Below are positions 17,477 through 25,481 of a DNA stretch of 64,000 nt, piece by piece. The notes under the pieces are model-generated. The model was not told where the DNA came from. It saw only the letters and a program-made list of their open reading frames with translations, and searched no databases. This DNA is from Agromyces laixinhei (GTDB lineage Bacteria > Actinomycetota > Actinomycetes > Actinomycetales > Microbacteriaceae). The stretch is from positions 2,356,001-2,420,000 of the forward strand of contig NZ_CP040872.1 of NCBI RefSeq assembly GCF_006337065.1, in the 5' to 3' direction. The first letter of the stretch is position 1. Each line of letters starts with the position of its first letter. Made by a program: the position numbers and the translations under genes.

Positions 17477-17767
17477 TCAGGCGATCTGCGCCGTCGCCTG
17501 CGTCGCGTATCGGCGTGCCGCCCGCTCTCTGGCTTTGGCGGCCTCCTCGTCGCGGTTCTTCGGCGGCGCGGTGGTCACGAGGTCGTCGAGCAGATGGCGC
17601 GTCACGTGCGCGATCTCGGCCACTGCGCGGTCGAACGCCTCGGCGTTGGCCTTCGAGGGTTTCGTCGAACCGCTCACCTTGCGCACGAACTGCAGCGCCG
17701 CGGCGTGCACCTCGTCGTCGGTGGTGGCCGGCTCGAAATTGTGGAGGGTGTGGATGTTCCTGCACAT
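17477..17767 (-). CDS. DUF2277 family protein
   Basis: A 96-residue protein starting MCRNIHTLHNFEPATTDDEV, the very conserved start of DUF2277, followed by two helices (AALQFVRKVSGSTKPS, FDRAVAEIAHVTRHLLDDLV). Function is unknown. The ATG is 6 nt after TAGGCT (17774-17779), a leaderless arrangement. It is followed by the LigD-type gene on the same strand with a 49-bp gap. Confidence 0.9.
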   Translation of the reverse strand: MCRNIHTLHNFEPATTDDEVHAAALQFVRKVSGSTKPSKANAEAFDRAVAEIAHVTRHLLDDLVTTAPPKNRDEEAAKARERAARRYATQATAQIA

Positions 17768-17828
17768 GTCACGAGCCTAACCCGCGTCGTCGAGGATGTC
17801 TCGGTTCGGCGCCGCTCGGTTCGGTTCG

Positions 17829-18614
17829 TCAGTGCTTCTGGACGCGAGCGGCACGAGCCGCTTCGCGGGCGGCTTCCCTCGCCGTGTCGGCGGCCGCAGC
17901 CTCCTCAGGCGTCGGAGCGGAGCCGCCGAGCGCCCGCGGCTGCCACCACTTGCCGGCGCCATCGACGGGATACTCGGCCTGCAACCGGTCGACCATGCGC
18001 TGCAGCGTCGCCCGCAGTCGCTCGGTCACCGAGTGCGGGTCTTCATCGGCCGACACCGTGATCGGGTCGCCGAACGCGAAGCTCACCGGCACGCCGAACC
18101 GCTCGAAGAACCCCACCTTGTGTCCCTTGGTCATCAGCCGGTGCCCGCCCCAGACGGCGACGGGGATGATCGGGACCCCGGCCTCGGCGGCCAGACGTGC
18201 CGCCCCGGTCTTGAGTTCGCGCACCGTGAACGACGCACTGACACCGGCCTCGGGGAAGACGCCGAGGAGTTCACCGTCGCGCAGAGCTGCCACTGCCTTC
18301 GAATAGGCGGCAGCGCCCGCCTTCATGTCGACGGCGATGTGCTTCATGCCGCGGAGCAGCGCCCCGACGATCGGCTTGTCGAAGGCGCCCTGCTTGGCCA
18401 TGAAGCGGATGCGCCGGCGATTGGCGAGCCACGTCGCCCACTCCACGAGGGCGAACTCGAAGTAGCCGAAATGCGTCATCGCGAGCACGGCGCCGCCGGT
18501 CGCGGGCAGGTGCTCGGCTCCGGTCGTGCGGCGTCTGAGCCCCCAGAACCCGAAGAGCGCACGCCCGGCGACGATCGCCGTGCTGTAGATCGGTTCACTC
18601 GGGCGTCGCGTCAT
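17829..18614 (-). CDS. 1-acyl-sn-glycerol-3-phosphate acyltransferase-like protein
   Basis: A 261-residue PlsC-superfamily acyltransferase, membrane-associated, for phospholipid synthesis or remodelling. Motif I, normally H-x4-D, reads HFGYFE (about 52-57), so the acidic residue is Glu. Motif III reads GVFPEAGVSASF in place of FPEGTRS. VPIIPVAVWGGHRL fits motif IV. The C-terminal 30 residues are an Ala/Arg-rich helix. The ATG is 6 nt after TACGCT. Because both catalytic motifs deviate, it could act on a different acyl acceptor. Confidence 0.82.
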   Translation of the reverse strand: MTRRPSEPIYSTAIVAGRALFGFWGLRRRTTGAEHLPATGGAVLAMTHFGYFEFALVEWATWLANRRRIRFMAKQGAFDKPIVGALLRGMKHIAVDMKAGAAAYSKAVAALRDGELLGVFPEAGVSASFTVRELKTGAARLAAEAGVPIIPVAVWGGHRLMTKGHKVGFFERFGVPVSFAFGDPITVSADEDPHSVTERLRATLQRMVDRLQAEYPVDGAGKWWQPRALGGSAPTPEEAAAADTAREAAREAARAARVQKH

Positions 18615-18662
18615 GTGCTCAGCGTAAGCCTCAGCGCTGAGCGCGACCTGCGTTCGCGCGCG

Positions 18663-19169
18663 TCACATCGGCGCGTGGTGCAGGTCGGCGACCGGCTTCA
18701 GCCGGAACAGTCGTACGACCCGGCCCGACTCCCGTTCATATGCGCGGTATCCGGGCCACTGCGCCTCGATGCGCGCCCAGGCCGCGTCGCGCTCGTCGTC
18801 GACGACGAGGCTTGCGCGCACCGGCATTCGCCTGCCGCGCACCGTGATCGAGGCCTCGGGGTGTGCAAGCAGGTTGTACGTCCAGCCGGGATGCCGGTCG
18901 CGGGCGAAACTCGTGCCCGCGACGATGGCGTGCCCGCGGCCGTCAGGGGTGTACATGAGTGCCGTGTCGCGCGGCTCGCCCGACTTCGCACCCGTCGTGT
19001 GCAGCACGAGCGACGGCACGAGCAGGGCGCTCAGTTGCAGCCGCCCGCCCGAAGCCCCACCGACCACGCGCTCGAGCGGGGGCAGGATCCGCGGTGCGCT
19101 CCAGCGGAAGAGGCGCGTGCGGGTGAGCGGCGACACCACGGAACGGACGAGCTGCAGCACGATCGGCAT
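18663..19169 (-). CDS. Deazaflavin (F420)-dependent nitroreductase-family protein
   Basis: A 168-residue split-barrel protein of the DDN/nitroreductase family. LVLHTTGAKSGEPRDTALMY and WTYNLLAHPEASITVRGRRM (about 96-115) are the F420-phosphate-binding signatures. It probably reduces quinones or other electrophiles using F420H2. A CAGAAT hexamer lies 6 nt before the ATG. Confidence 0.9.
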   Translation of the reverse strand: MPIVLQLVRSVVSPLTRTRLFRWSAPRILPPLERVVGGASGGRLQLSALLVPSLVLHTTGAKSGEPRDTALMYTPDGRGHAIVAGTSFARDRHPGWTYNLLAHPEASITVRGRRMPVRASLVVDDERDAAWARIEAQWPGYRAYERESGRVVRLFRLKPVADLHHAPM

Positions 19170-19224
19170 CCCGCCATTCTGCCGCGCGAAGGTACGGCGT
19201 CACCAGCCGGCGTCAGGGTGCCCG

Positions 19225-20286
19225 TCACGAACCGTCGTCGCGCTCCTTCTCCACGGCTTCGCGCGCGGCGACGAGTTCGTCCGCGGCATCCGCTGCTCGT
19301 TGCTCTGCCCGCTGCATGCGCCGAATCGCCATCGTCGGCGCGCCGTACCGTGCACTCACGCGGTCGTGCTCGTCGTGAACCCCGGTCACGATGTAGGCCC
19401 CCGCGATGAGAATGACCTGGCTCGAGAGATTCAGCCAGATGAGCAGTGCGATGAGCGAGGTGAACGAAGCCAGGAGCGGATTGCTCGACGCTCCCCCGAC
19501 GAACAGGCTCGAGAGCAGCTGCAGCACCGAGAGCCCGACTCCGCCGAGCAGCGCCCCCGTCCAGAGCGAGCGCGCATTCGGTCGAATACCCGAAAGCACG
19601 CGGAACATGACCGCGATCAGCAGCGTGTCGATCGCGAAGATCACGAGGATCGAGATGATCCGCGTGACCCCGTCGAAGACCGGGTCGCGCGTCGAGATAC
19701 CGAGCCAGCCGAGCGCGGTGCCGAGCGCGGTCGTGCTGAAGACGGTGATCGCTGCGGCGACGGCGAATGCGGCGCCGAACGCGATCGCGAGGAGCAGGTC
19801 GCGGAGCAGCAGCCAGAGGAAGAACGTCTGATCGTCGGGCTGCGAGCCGAGGGTTCGGAACGCGGTGCGGAGCGAACTGATCGCACCGATCGCGGCACCG
19901 ATGAGACCGACGAGCGCGACGGCCCCGGCGATGCTGAGCGTCAGCGGCTGCACGATGTCGTCGGGATCGATGAGGCCGTCCTCGCCCAACAGGCCAGGGA
20001 TCGCGGCGTCGACGGTCTCGACGAGGGCCGCGAGTGCGTCGGGATTGCCGGCCAGCACGACGCCGGCGACGGCGAACCCCAGGAACACGCCTGCGAAGAT
20101 CGAGAAGAGCACGCGATAGGTGACACTGTCGGCGAGCATCGCGCCATGGCGTTCGAGGTACAGCAGGAACGCACGCACCGGCTTCCGCTCGAGCGACCAC
20201 GCCGTCACGCGCGTGCCGACGGCGATGAGTCCCGCGAACGGCCCGGTCTTCACCGTCGCCTCACGATCTGCCCCTTGATTGCTCAT
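19225..20286 (-). CDS. YihY/BrkB-family integral membrane protein
   Basis: A 353-residue membrane protein with about six hydrophobic segments; motif DSVTYRVLFSIFAGVFLGFA lies in the first. Length and layout fit the YihY/virulence-factor BrkB family, whose biochemical role is not settled. The last about 50 residues are a charged, helical cytoplasmic tail (RAEQRAADAADELVAAREAV). The ATG at 20286 is 6 nt after TAGCCT (leaderless). Confidence 0.9.
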   Translation of the reverse strand: MSNQGADREATVKTGPFAGLIAVGTRVTAWSLERKPVRAFLLYLERHGAMLADSVTYRVLFSIFAGVFLGFAVAGVVLAGNPDALAALVETVDAAIPGLLGEDGLIDPDDIVQPLTLSIAGAVALVGLIGAAIGAISSLRTAFRTLGSQPDDQTFFLWLLLRDLLLAIAFGAAFAVAAAITVFSTTALGTALGWLGISTRDPVFDGVTRIISILVIFAIDTLLIAVMFRVLSGIRPNARSLWTGALLGGVGLSVLQLLSSLFVGGASSNPLLASFTSLIALLIWLNLSSQVILIAGAYIVTGVHDEHDRVSARYGAPTMAIRRMQRAEQRAADAADELVAAREAVEKERDDGS

Positions 20287-20405
20287 GCTGTCAGGCTATC
20301 GAGGCACGGACACCCCGTGATGGCGTTGCACGCCGGCGCAACGCAGAACGGCGGCGACGCCGAGCGTGAGCCCGCCGTCGCCGCCGCCTGATCGTTCAGC
20401 GCGGA

Positions 20406-21323
20406 TCAGTACCAGCCGGACGACTCCGACTTGTCCCAGGCTCCGCACGGGTTTCCGTAGCGCCCGGCGATGTAGCCGAGACCCCACGTGATCTGGGTGG
20501 CGGGGTTGGTCTGCCAGTCGGCGCCTGCCGAGGCCATCTTGCTCCCGGGGAGGGCCTGCGGAATGCCGTAGGCGCCGCTCGACGAGTTCTCGGCGTAGAC
20601 GTTCCAGCCGGACTCCTTGTTCCAGAGCGAGACGAGGCAGCCGAACTGGTCTTCGCCCCACCCGTACATGGAGGCCATCAGGTCGCGGGCGATCGCCTGG
20701 GCGCCGCTCGGGTTGGCAGGGCCGGTCGGTCGAGACCCGGTCGAGGGCGTCGCCGCCGCCTTCTCCGCCTCGGCTGCGGCGGCAGCAGCGGCCGCGGCAG
20801 CAGCAGCCGCGGCGGCGGCCTGCTCGGAGGCGATGCGATCGACCTCGGCCACGGCGGCCAGCACCGGCTCGACGTGCGCTTCGGTGCGATCAGCGAGCTC
20901 GAAGACCCGCTCGGGCGAGAGCAGCCGGTAGTGGCCGAGCGCGGCGACCGAGGACGCCAGCTCCGTGGCATCCGTCTTGCCCTGGGCGGCGACGAGCGTG
21001 TCGTTCGCCGCGGCGAGGGTGTCGTTCGCGGTCTTGACCGCGCGGGCCTCGAGGATGCCGGCATGGGAGCCGAGTTGTTCGACGTCGAGGTTCGCGGCGT
21101 CGCGCAGCACGTCGGTCTCGGCGATGCTGTCGTTCGTCGACGCGACGGCGGACTGCACGGCGAAGCCGGTGCCGACCATTGCGCCGACTGCGACGACGGC
21201 CCCGGCTGCGAGAATCGGACCGCTGCGCCAGAGTGGGACCTTGCGGTGGTTGCGTGGGCGGAGCGCCCCCGTCTCATGGGCTTCGGGCGTGTGGAGTTCT
21301 GAGGAGGAAGGCTGGTTCTGCAT
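20406..21323 (-). CDS. Membrane-anchored lytic transglycosylase-like protein, copy B
   Basis: A 305-residue paralogue of 12390-13229. It has a cytoplasmic N-terminus of about 35 residues, one membrane segment (GPILAAGAVVAVGAMVGTG), a helical stalk containing a run of about 13 Ala (about 165-185), a Pro/Thr/Gly linker, and the C-terminal domain LWNKESGWNVYAEN, GAYGIPQALPGSKMA, GADWQTN and QITWGLGYIAG. It is likely a peptidoglycan-cleaving or wall-binding protein. The ATG at 21323 is chosen by the paralogue's layout; a GTG 9 nt upstream is possible. No clear Shine-Dalgarno. Confidence 0.87.
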   Translation of the reverse strand: MQNQPSSSELHTPEAHETGALRPRNHRKVPLWRSGPILAAGAVVAVGAMVGTGFAVQSAVASTNDSIAETDVLRDAANLDVEQLGSHAGILEARAVKTANDTLAAANDTLVAAQGKTDATELASSVAALGHYRLLSPERVFELADRTEAHVEPVLAAVAEVDRIASEQAAAAAAAAAAAAAAAAEAEKAAATPSTGSRPTGPANPSGAQAIARDLMASMYGWGEDQFGCLVSLWNKESGWNVYAENSSSGAYGIPQALPGSKMASAGADWQTNPATQITWGLGYIAGRYGNPCGAWDKSESSGWY

Positions 21324-21405
21324 GACTTTCACAATGCGGATCGCCGCCCGCGCACTGCGCAGGGTGACCCTTGATCGACGTTCCTCGGGCGGGGGCGCCC
21401 GGGCG

Positions 21406-21467
21406 AAGTGGCCAGTCTGCCGAGGTGTTCTGGACAGAACCTCACCTTCTCCTGTGAAAGTCATCTG
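21406..21467 (-). promoter_or_regulatory. Upstream element shared by both transglycosylase-like paralogues (copy B)
   Basis: About 60 bp, 83 nt upstream of the copy B start, matching 13286-13347. It contains the perfect palindrome GTTCTG-GA-CAGAAC (21427-21440, plus-strand reading). The remaining 160 bp up to msrA show only the msrA promoter region (TACGGT at about 21586) and a short hairpin near 21557-21582. Confidence 0.55.
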
Positions 21468-21628
21468 AACCGGGCCCTCCTACCCCACGCGATTCGGCGC
21501 GGCGGAACAGCATCGCCTCCGTCGATGTTCTCCTCAGTGGACGTCACGATCGGTGACCCACGAGCGCTCGCTCGCCCGTGGGACTACGGTCGAGAACGAG
21601 CACTGCTCGAGAATCAGGAGAACGCACG

Positions 21629-22150
21629 ATGAGCACACGAACCGAGACCGCGATCCTCGCCGGCGGCTGCTTCTGGGGCATGGAGGACCTGATCCGCAAG
21701 CGGCCCGGCGTCATTGCCACGCGCGTCGGCTACACGGGCGGAGACGTGCCGAACGCGACCTACCGCAACCACGGCACCCACGCCGAGGCGATCGAGATCG
21801 TCTACGATCCCGAGGTCGAGTCGTACCGCGACCTGCTGGAGTTCTTCTTCCAGATCCACGACCCGTCGACGCTGAATCGCCAGGGCAACGACATCGGCAC
21901 GAGCTACCGCTCGGCGATCTTCCCGACGAACGACGAGCAGGCCGATATCGCTCGCGAAACCATCGCCGACGTCGACGCCTCCGGCCTCTGGCCGGGCCCG
22001 GCCACGACCGAGATCACGCCCGCCGGCCCGTTCTGGGAGGCCGAGCCAGAGCACCAGGACTACCTCGAGAAGTATCCGAACGGGTACACCTGCCACTTCG
22101 TGCGGCCGGGGTGGAAGCTGCCCAAGCGCGACAGCGCGACGACGGCCTGA
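21629..22150 (+). CDS. msrA: Peptide-methionine (S)-S-oxide reductase
   Basis: A 173-residue enzyme that reduces methionine-S-sulfoxide in proteins. GCFWG with catalytic Cys14, then [38 protein letters not shown] and YRSAIF are all family signatures. The ATG at 21629 follows CAGGAG by 8 nt. It is a single gene, convergent with the ferritin-like pair, and is another oxidative-damage function near the SOD operon. Confidence 0.96.
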   Translation: MSTRTETAILAGGCFWGMEDLIRKRPGVIATRVGYTGGDVPNATYRNHGTHAEAIEIVYDPEVESYRDLLEFFFQIHDPSTLNRQGNDIGTSYRSAIFPTNDEQADIARETIADVDASGLWPGPATTEITPAGPFWEAEPEHQDYLEKYPNGYTCHFVRPGWKLPKRDSATTA

Positions 22151-22201
22151 GCTCGATCGCGGCGCGGCCGGCGCGGCCTGAGTCGGGCGGCCGCGGCCGC
22201 C

Positions 22202-22996
22202 TCAGGCGGGCACGCCCAGTCCGTCGAGCGCATCCTGCACGATCGTGAGACCTTCGAGGCCGGGCATCCCGCTGATGCTGTCGTCGACCTTTCGCGCGGC
22301 GCGTCGGCCTTCGGGTCCGCTCATCAGGTGATGCATCATGTGCTGCACGTCGTCGACGGTCATGATGCTCGACCCGACCGGAGCCCAGAACCGGCTCAGC
22401 GCGAAACGCGTGATCTTCTGCGCCCTCACGCTCGCGCCGAGCCGGTCGCGCGCCTGCGAGGTGTAGAAGGCAACATGACGTGCCTCCTGCTTCGCGATTC
22501 GCCGTAGCAGTTCGGCGAGCACCGGATTGCCCTCGAGCTCGGCCATGCGCTGGTAGGCGGAGATCGCCGACCACTCGTTCGCCGCGCCCCACGACATGTG
22601 CACGGCGACGAAGTCGGTGCCGACGAGTGAGCCGAGCACCGATTGCTTGATCGGATCGAGGCGATCCTTCCAGCCGAGCTTCAGGCGGCTCGCTCTGAGC
22701 ACGTCGTAGTCGATCGTGATGTCGTGCATCGCGAGCACCGCAGCGAGCGCCTCGCCGTGCCAGAACTCCTCGCGGTTCCACATCGTCATGAAGGCGCTCA
22801 CGTCGGCCTCGCGATGCGACGGAGTCGTCAGCAGGTCGCGGGTGTAGCAGACGGTGTGGTACTCGACGTCAGCCATGTACCGCACGGTGCGAAGTGATCG
22901 TGCAGGCAGCGGGTGCTCGCGAAAGCTCTCGAGGTCGAGATCGTCCCAGTTCACGCTGACGGATGTCGCGGTGTATCGGTCGATGTCGAATGCCAT
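22202..22996 (-). CDS. Ferritin-like diiron protein (acyl-ACP desaturase-like), ligand-complete copy
   Basis: A 264-residue all-helical protein. Ferritin-like diiron ligands can be placed at E45, E77-x-x-H80 (REEFWHGEAL), E141 (ANEWSAISAY) and E161-x-x-H164 (KQEARHVAFY), the two-ExxH pattern of acyl-ACP desaturases and related oxygenases. Reaction unknown; it would need two electrons, possibly from the ferredoxin encoded divergently. The ATG at 22996 follows GGAAGGA. It is 28 bp downstream of a paralogue (23025-23813), probably in the same transcript. Confidence 0.8.
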   Translation of the reverse strand: MAFDIDRYTATSVSVNWDDLDLESFREHPLPARSLRTVRYMADVEYHTVCYTRDLLTTPSHREADVSAFMTMWNREEFWHGEALAAVLAMHDITIDYDVLRASRLKLGWKDRLDPIKQSVLGSLVGTDFVAVHMSWGAANEWSAISAYQRMAELEGNPVLAELLRRIAKQEARHVAFYTSQARDRLGASVRAQKITRFALSRFWAPVGSSIMTVDDVQHMMHHLMSGPEGRRAARKVDDSISGMPGLEGLTIVQDALDGLGVPA

Positions 22997-23024
22997 GCGA
23001 GTCCTTCCTCGAGTGTGCACGCGA

Positions 23025-23813
23025 TCAGCGTGAGAGTTCCGCTCGCACGCGTGCGGCGGTGCGAGCGTGCGTTCCGGGCAGATCACGGATCCGGCGATCG
23101 ATGCCGTCGGCGAGCGCCGAGCCCTCCTGCCCCGACCAGACGAATCGGGCGAAGAACCGGCGGTCGGTCGGGCCGAGTGCTCGGGCGCCGACGGGCATGC
23201 CCGAACTGCGAACCTCGCTGCGGGTCAGTCGCACCGTTCTCGGCGATGCCGCCAATCGGTGCCGGGCCTCCTCGTCGAAGAACCTCGTGTGGCGTTCCTT
23301 CACCATGAGTACGCGAGTGAGCGCCTCGGCGAGCGCGCCGTCTCCCGCGCGGTCGATCGCGCGTCGGTACGCGGCATCCAGCACCCAACCGTCGATGAGC
23401 CCGATCGCCATGTGTGCGCCCACGATCGAGCCGCCCTGCACGAAGCCGGCGAGCGAGCGCCGCACCGGGCCGCGCCTCGGTCGCGCGGTCGTTGCGTGAC
23501 CTGATGCGAGAGGACGCGCGCCGTTCGCTTCGACGAGCGCGCCGAGCGCGTCGGCGATCCAGAACTTCTCGTACGCCCAGGTCACCAGAAATGCGGTGAC
23601 GCGGGCGTCTTTGTGCGTCGCCGTGACGAGCAGGTTGCGAAGGTGCGCCATGGTGGCGCCCTCGAGCACCTGAAGCACCGCGAGCAGCCGCGTCACGTCG
23701 GGGGCGATCGGCGTCGCTGCGACCGCGGCGAGATCGAACCCGGCCCGAAGGCTGCCGTGCGCGGTGCGCGTGTACTCGCGCACATCGAACTCCGTCGCCA
23801 GAGCGACCGTCAT
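23025..23813 (-). CDS. Ferritin-like protein, paralogue with most diiron ligands lost
   Basis: A 262-residue protein that aligns without gaps to its downstream neighbour over the helical core (RNLLVTATHKDARVTAF against RDLLTTPSHREADVSAF; ALTRVLMVKERHTRFF against ELLRRIAKQEARHVAFY). Of the ligands only E51 and one His (about 175) remain; the ExxH pair is KxxI (YEKFWIAD), the E141 equivalent is Gly and the E161 equivalent is Lys. It probably cannot hold a diiron site and may be a structural partner of the downstream protein. The start overlaps the stop of a 6-residue upstream ORF. Confidence 0.75.
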   Translation of the reverse strand: MTVALATEFDVREYTRTAHGSLRAGFDLAAVAATPIAPDVTRLLAVLQVLEGATMAHLRNLLVTATHKDARVTAFLVTWAYEKFWIADALGALVEANGARPLASGHATTARPRRGPVRRSLAGFVQGGSIVGAHMAIGLIDGWVLDAAYRRAIDRAGDGALAEALTRVLMVKERHTRFFDEEARHRLAASPRTVRLTRSEVRSSGMPVGARALGPTDRRFFARFVWSGQEGSALADGIDRRIRDLPGTHARTAARVRAELSR

Positions 23814-23830
23814 GTGTCGAGCCGCGGCAT
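23810..23830 (-). CDS. Possible 6-residue leader peptide (MPRLDT) coupled to the ferritin-like gene
   Basis: An ATG at 23830 is preceded at 6-12 nt by GGAGGGG, the best ribosome binding site in the gap. It encodes MPRLDT and stops in TGA overlapping the ATG of the ferritin-like gene (ATGA). The downstream ATG has no close Shine-Dalgarno of its own, so the short ORF could deliver ribosomes by coupling. Small size makes this tentative. Confidence 0.4.
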   Translation of the reverse strand: MPRLDT

Positions 23831-23844
23831 CGGTGCCCCTCCGT

Positions 23845-23875
23845 TTGACTTCAAGGGTACTTGAAGTTTTACGGT
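23845..23875 (+). promoter_or_regulatory. MerR/SoxR-like promoter with palindromic operator upstream of fdxA
   Basis: A -35 TTGACT (23845-23850) and -10 TACGGT (23870-23875) are separated by 19 bp, the stretched spacer typical of MerR-family activators. A perfect 8+4+8 palindrome, ACTTCAAG and CTTGAAGT around GGTA, occupies 23848-23867. It closely resembles the SoxR site consensus (CCTCAAGTT-AACTTGAGG). The first gene, fdxA, starts about 29 nt after the expected start point. Confidence 0.7.
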
Positions 23876-23910
23876 AGAGACATGCAAATCGTGAAGTCGG
23901 TGACCGCCAG

Positions 23911-24258
23911 GTGACCTATGTGATCGCCCTCCCGTGCGTCGACGTGAAAGACAAAGCCTGCATCGACGAGTGCCCGGTCGACTGCATCTACGAGGGTGAA
24001 CGGTCGCTGTACATCCACCCTGACGAGTGCGTCGACTGCGGGGCGTGCGAGCCCGTCTGCCCGGTCGAGGCGATCTACTACGAAGACGACCTGCCCGAGA
24101 TGTGGTCCGACTACTACACGGCCAACGTCGAGTTCTTCGAGATCTCGATGGGCGCGGCTCCCGCACTCGGCTCGCCGGGCGGTGCTGCGAAGACCGGCGC
24201 ACTGCCGTTCGATCACCCGGTCATCTCGGCCCTGCCGCCGCAAGAGGTTCGCGCATGA
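23911..24258 (+). CDS. fdxA: 7Fe ferredoxin FdxA
   Basis: A 115-residue cytoplasmic electron carrier with one [3Fe-4S] and one [4Fe-4S] cluster. The cysteines are in PCVDVKDKACIDECPVDCIYEG (residues about 9-25) and DECVDCGACEPVCPVEAI (about 38-55). The C-terminal extension (ANVEFFEISMG...) is normal for actinobacterial FdxA. The GTG at 23911 lacks a strong Shine-Dalgarno. The stop overlaps the next start (ATGA, 24255-24258). First gene of an apparent fdxA-flavin reductase-sodA operon behind a SoxR-like promoter. Confidence 0.95.
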   Translation: MTYVIALPCVDVKDKACIDECPVDCIYEGERSLYIHPDECVDCGACEPVCPVEAIYYEDDLPEMWSDYYTANVEFFEISMGAAPALGSPGGAAKTGALPFDHPVISALPPQEVRA

Positions 24259-24797
24259 CGGATGCCGCCACCGCGCGCCGATCTACCGGCACGCCGATCG
24301 CCACCACCTCGACCACCGACGCATTCAAGACCGCGTTCCGCGGTCACCCGGCCGGCGTCGCACTCATCACGAGCATGGCGCCGGACGGACCGGTGGGCCT
24401 GACCGCATCGAGCGTCGCCTCGGTCTCCGCCGAGCCTCCGGCGATCTCGTTCTCGGTGACCAGGGCGACCGGATCGGCGGGCGGTCTGCTTGCGGCCGAG
24501 AGCATGCTCGTGCACTTCCTCGGGGCCCAGCACGTCGATGTCGCCCGTGCTTTCGCGCGGTCGGGTCAGCCGCGGTTCACGCCCGAGCAGGGCTGGTCGC
24601 ATCTCGAGACCGGCGAACCGTGGCTTTCCGACGCCCCGGCGGCGCTCCGCTGCCGTACGCTGCACGTGGTGCAGGTCGGCGGGTCATCGCTCGTGGTCGC
24701 CGAAGTGCTCGACGTATTCCTCGGCGAAGAGGCGCCGTCGCTTCTCTACCGCGATCGGGGCTTCATCCGCCTCGACCACGGCGTTGCCGAACTCTGA
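24255..24797 (+). CDS. Flavin reductase-domain protein
   Basis: A 180-residue protein with a flavin reductase-like split-barrel FMN-binding fold: FRGHPAGVALITSMAPDGPV, GLTASSVASVSAEPPAISFSV, AESMLVHFLG and the C-terminal LLYRDRGFIRL. It would bind FMN and either reduce free flavin for an oxygenase or act as a redox protein. Translationally coupled to fdxA by ATGA overlap, so ferredoxin and flavin chemistry are likely linked. sodA follows after 51 bp. Confidence 0.88.
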   Translation: MTDAATARRSTGTPIATTSTTDAFKTAFRGHPAGVALITSMAPDGPVGLTASSVASVSAEPPAISFSVTRATGSAGGLLAAESMLVHFLGAQHVDVARAFARSGQPRFTPEQGWSHLETGEPWLSDAPAALRCRTLHVVQVGGSSLVVAEVLDVFLGEEAPSLLYRDRGFIRLDHGVAEL

Positions 24798-24848
24798 CCA
24801 CCCCGCCGCGCCGCACCCGCGGACGGCACATCGAAAGGAAGCATCCGG

Positions 24849-25481
24849 ATGCCCGCCTATTCTCTGCCCGAACTGCCCTACGACTACGCTGCGCTCGCCC
24901 CGCACATCTCGGCGACGATCATGGAGCTGCACCACTCAAAGCACCACCAGGCCTATGTGACGGGCGCGAACACGGCGCTCGAACAGCTCGCCGAAGCCCG
25001 AGAGAGCGGCAACCTCGCGAACGTCAACAAGCTCGAGAAGGACCTCGCGTTCAACCTCGGCGGCCACATCAACCACAGCGTGTTCTGGCAGAACATGTCG
25101 CCCGATGGCGGCGGCTCCCCCGAAGGCGAGCTCGCGGCGGCGATCGATGACGGCTTCGGCTCGTTCGACGCGTTCCGCGCGCACTTCACGGCGACGGCAC
25201 TCGGCGTGCAGGGCTCGGGGTGGGCCGTGCTGGCCTGGGACAGCGTCGGCGCGCGTCCCGTGGTCTTCCAGCTCTTCGACCAGCAGGGCAATGCGCCCTT
25301 GGGCGTGACTCCGTTGCTGCAGCTCGACGTGTGGGAGCACGCGTACTACCTCGACTACCGGAACGTGCGCGCAGACTATGTGAAGGCGTTCTGGGAGATC
25401 GTGAACTGGGCCGACGTGCAGGCCCGGTTCACGCGGGCCAGCACCGCCACCAGCGGCCTCATCGTGCCGAGCGCCGACTGA
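24849..25481 (+). CDS. sodA: Superoxide dismutase (Mn/Fe)
   Basis: A 210-residue enzyme that dismutates superoxide. Metal ligands are H28 (ELHHSKHHQAYV), H76 (NHSVFW), and the D and H of LDVWEHAYYLDY near residues 160-165. GGHINHSVFW, GSGWAVLAW and the length fit the Mn/Fe family; metal choice cannot be read. The ATG follows AAAGGAAG. It is the third gene of the fdxA operon, matching an oxidative-stress role for the SoxR-like promoter. Confidence 0.96.
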   Translation: MPAYSLPELPYDYAALAPHISATIMELHHSKHHQAYVTGANTALEQLAEARESGNLANVNKLEKDLAFNLGGHINHSVFWQNMSPDGGGSPEGELAAAIDDGFGSFDAFRAHFTATALGVQGSGWAVLAWDSVGARPVVFQLFDQQGNAPLGVTPLLQLDVWEHAYYLDYRNVRADYVKAFWEIVNWADVQARFTRASTATSGLIVPSAD

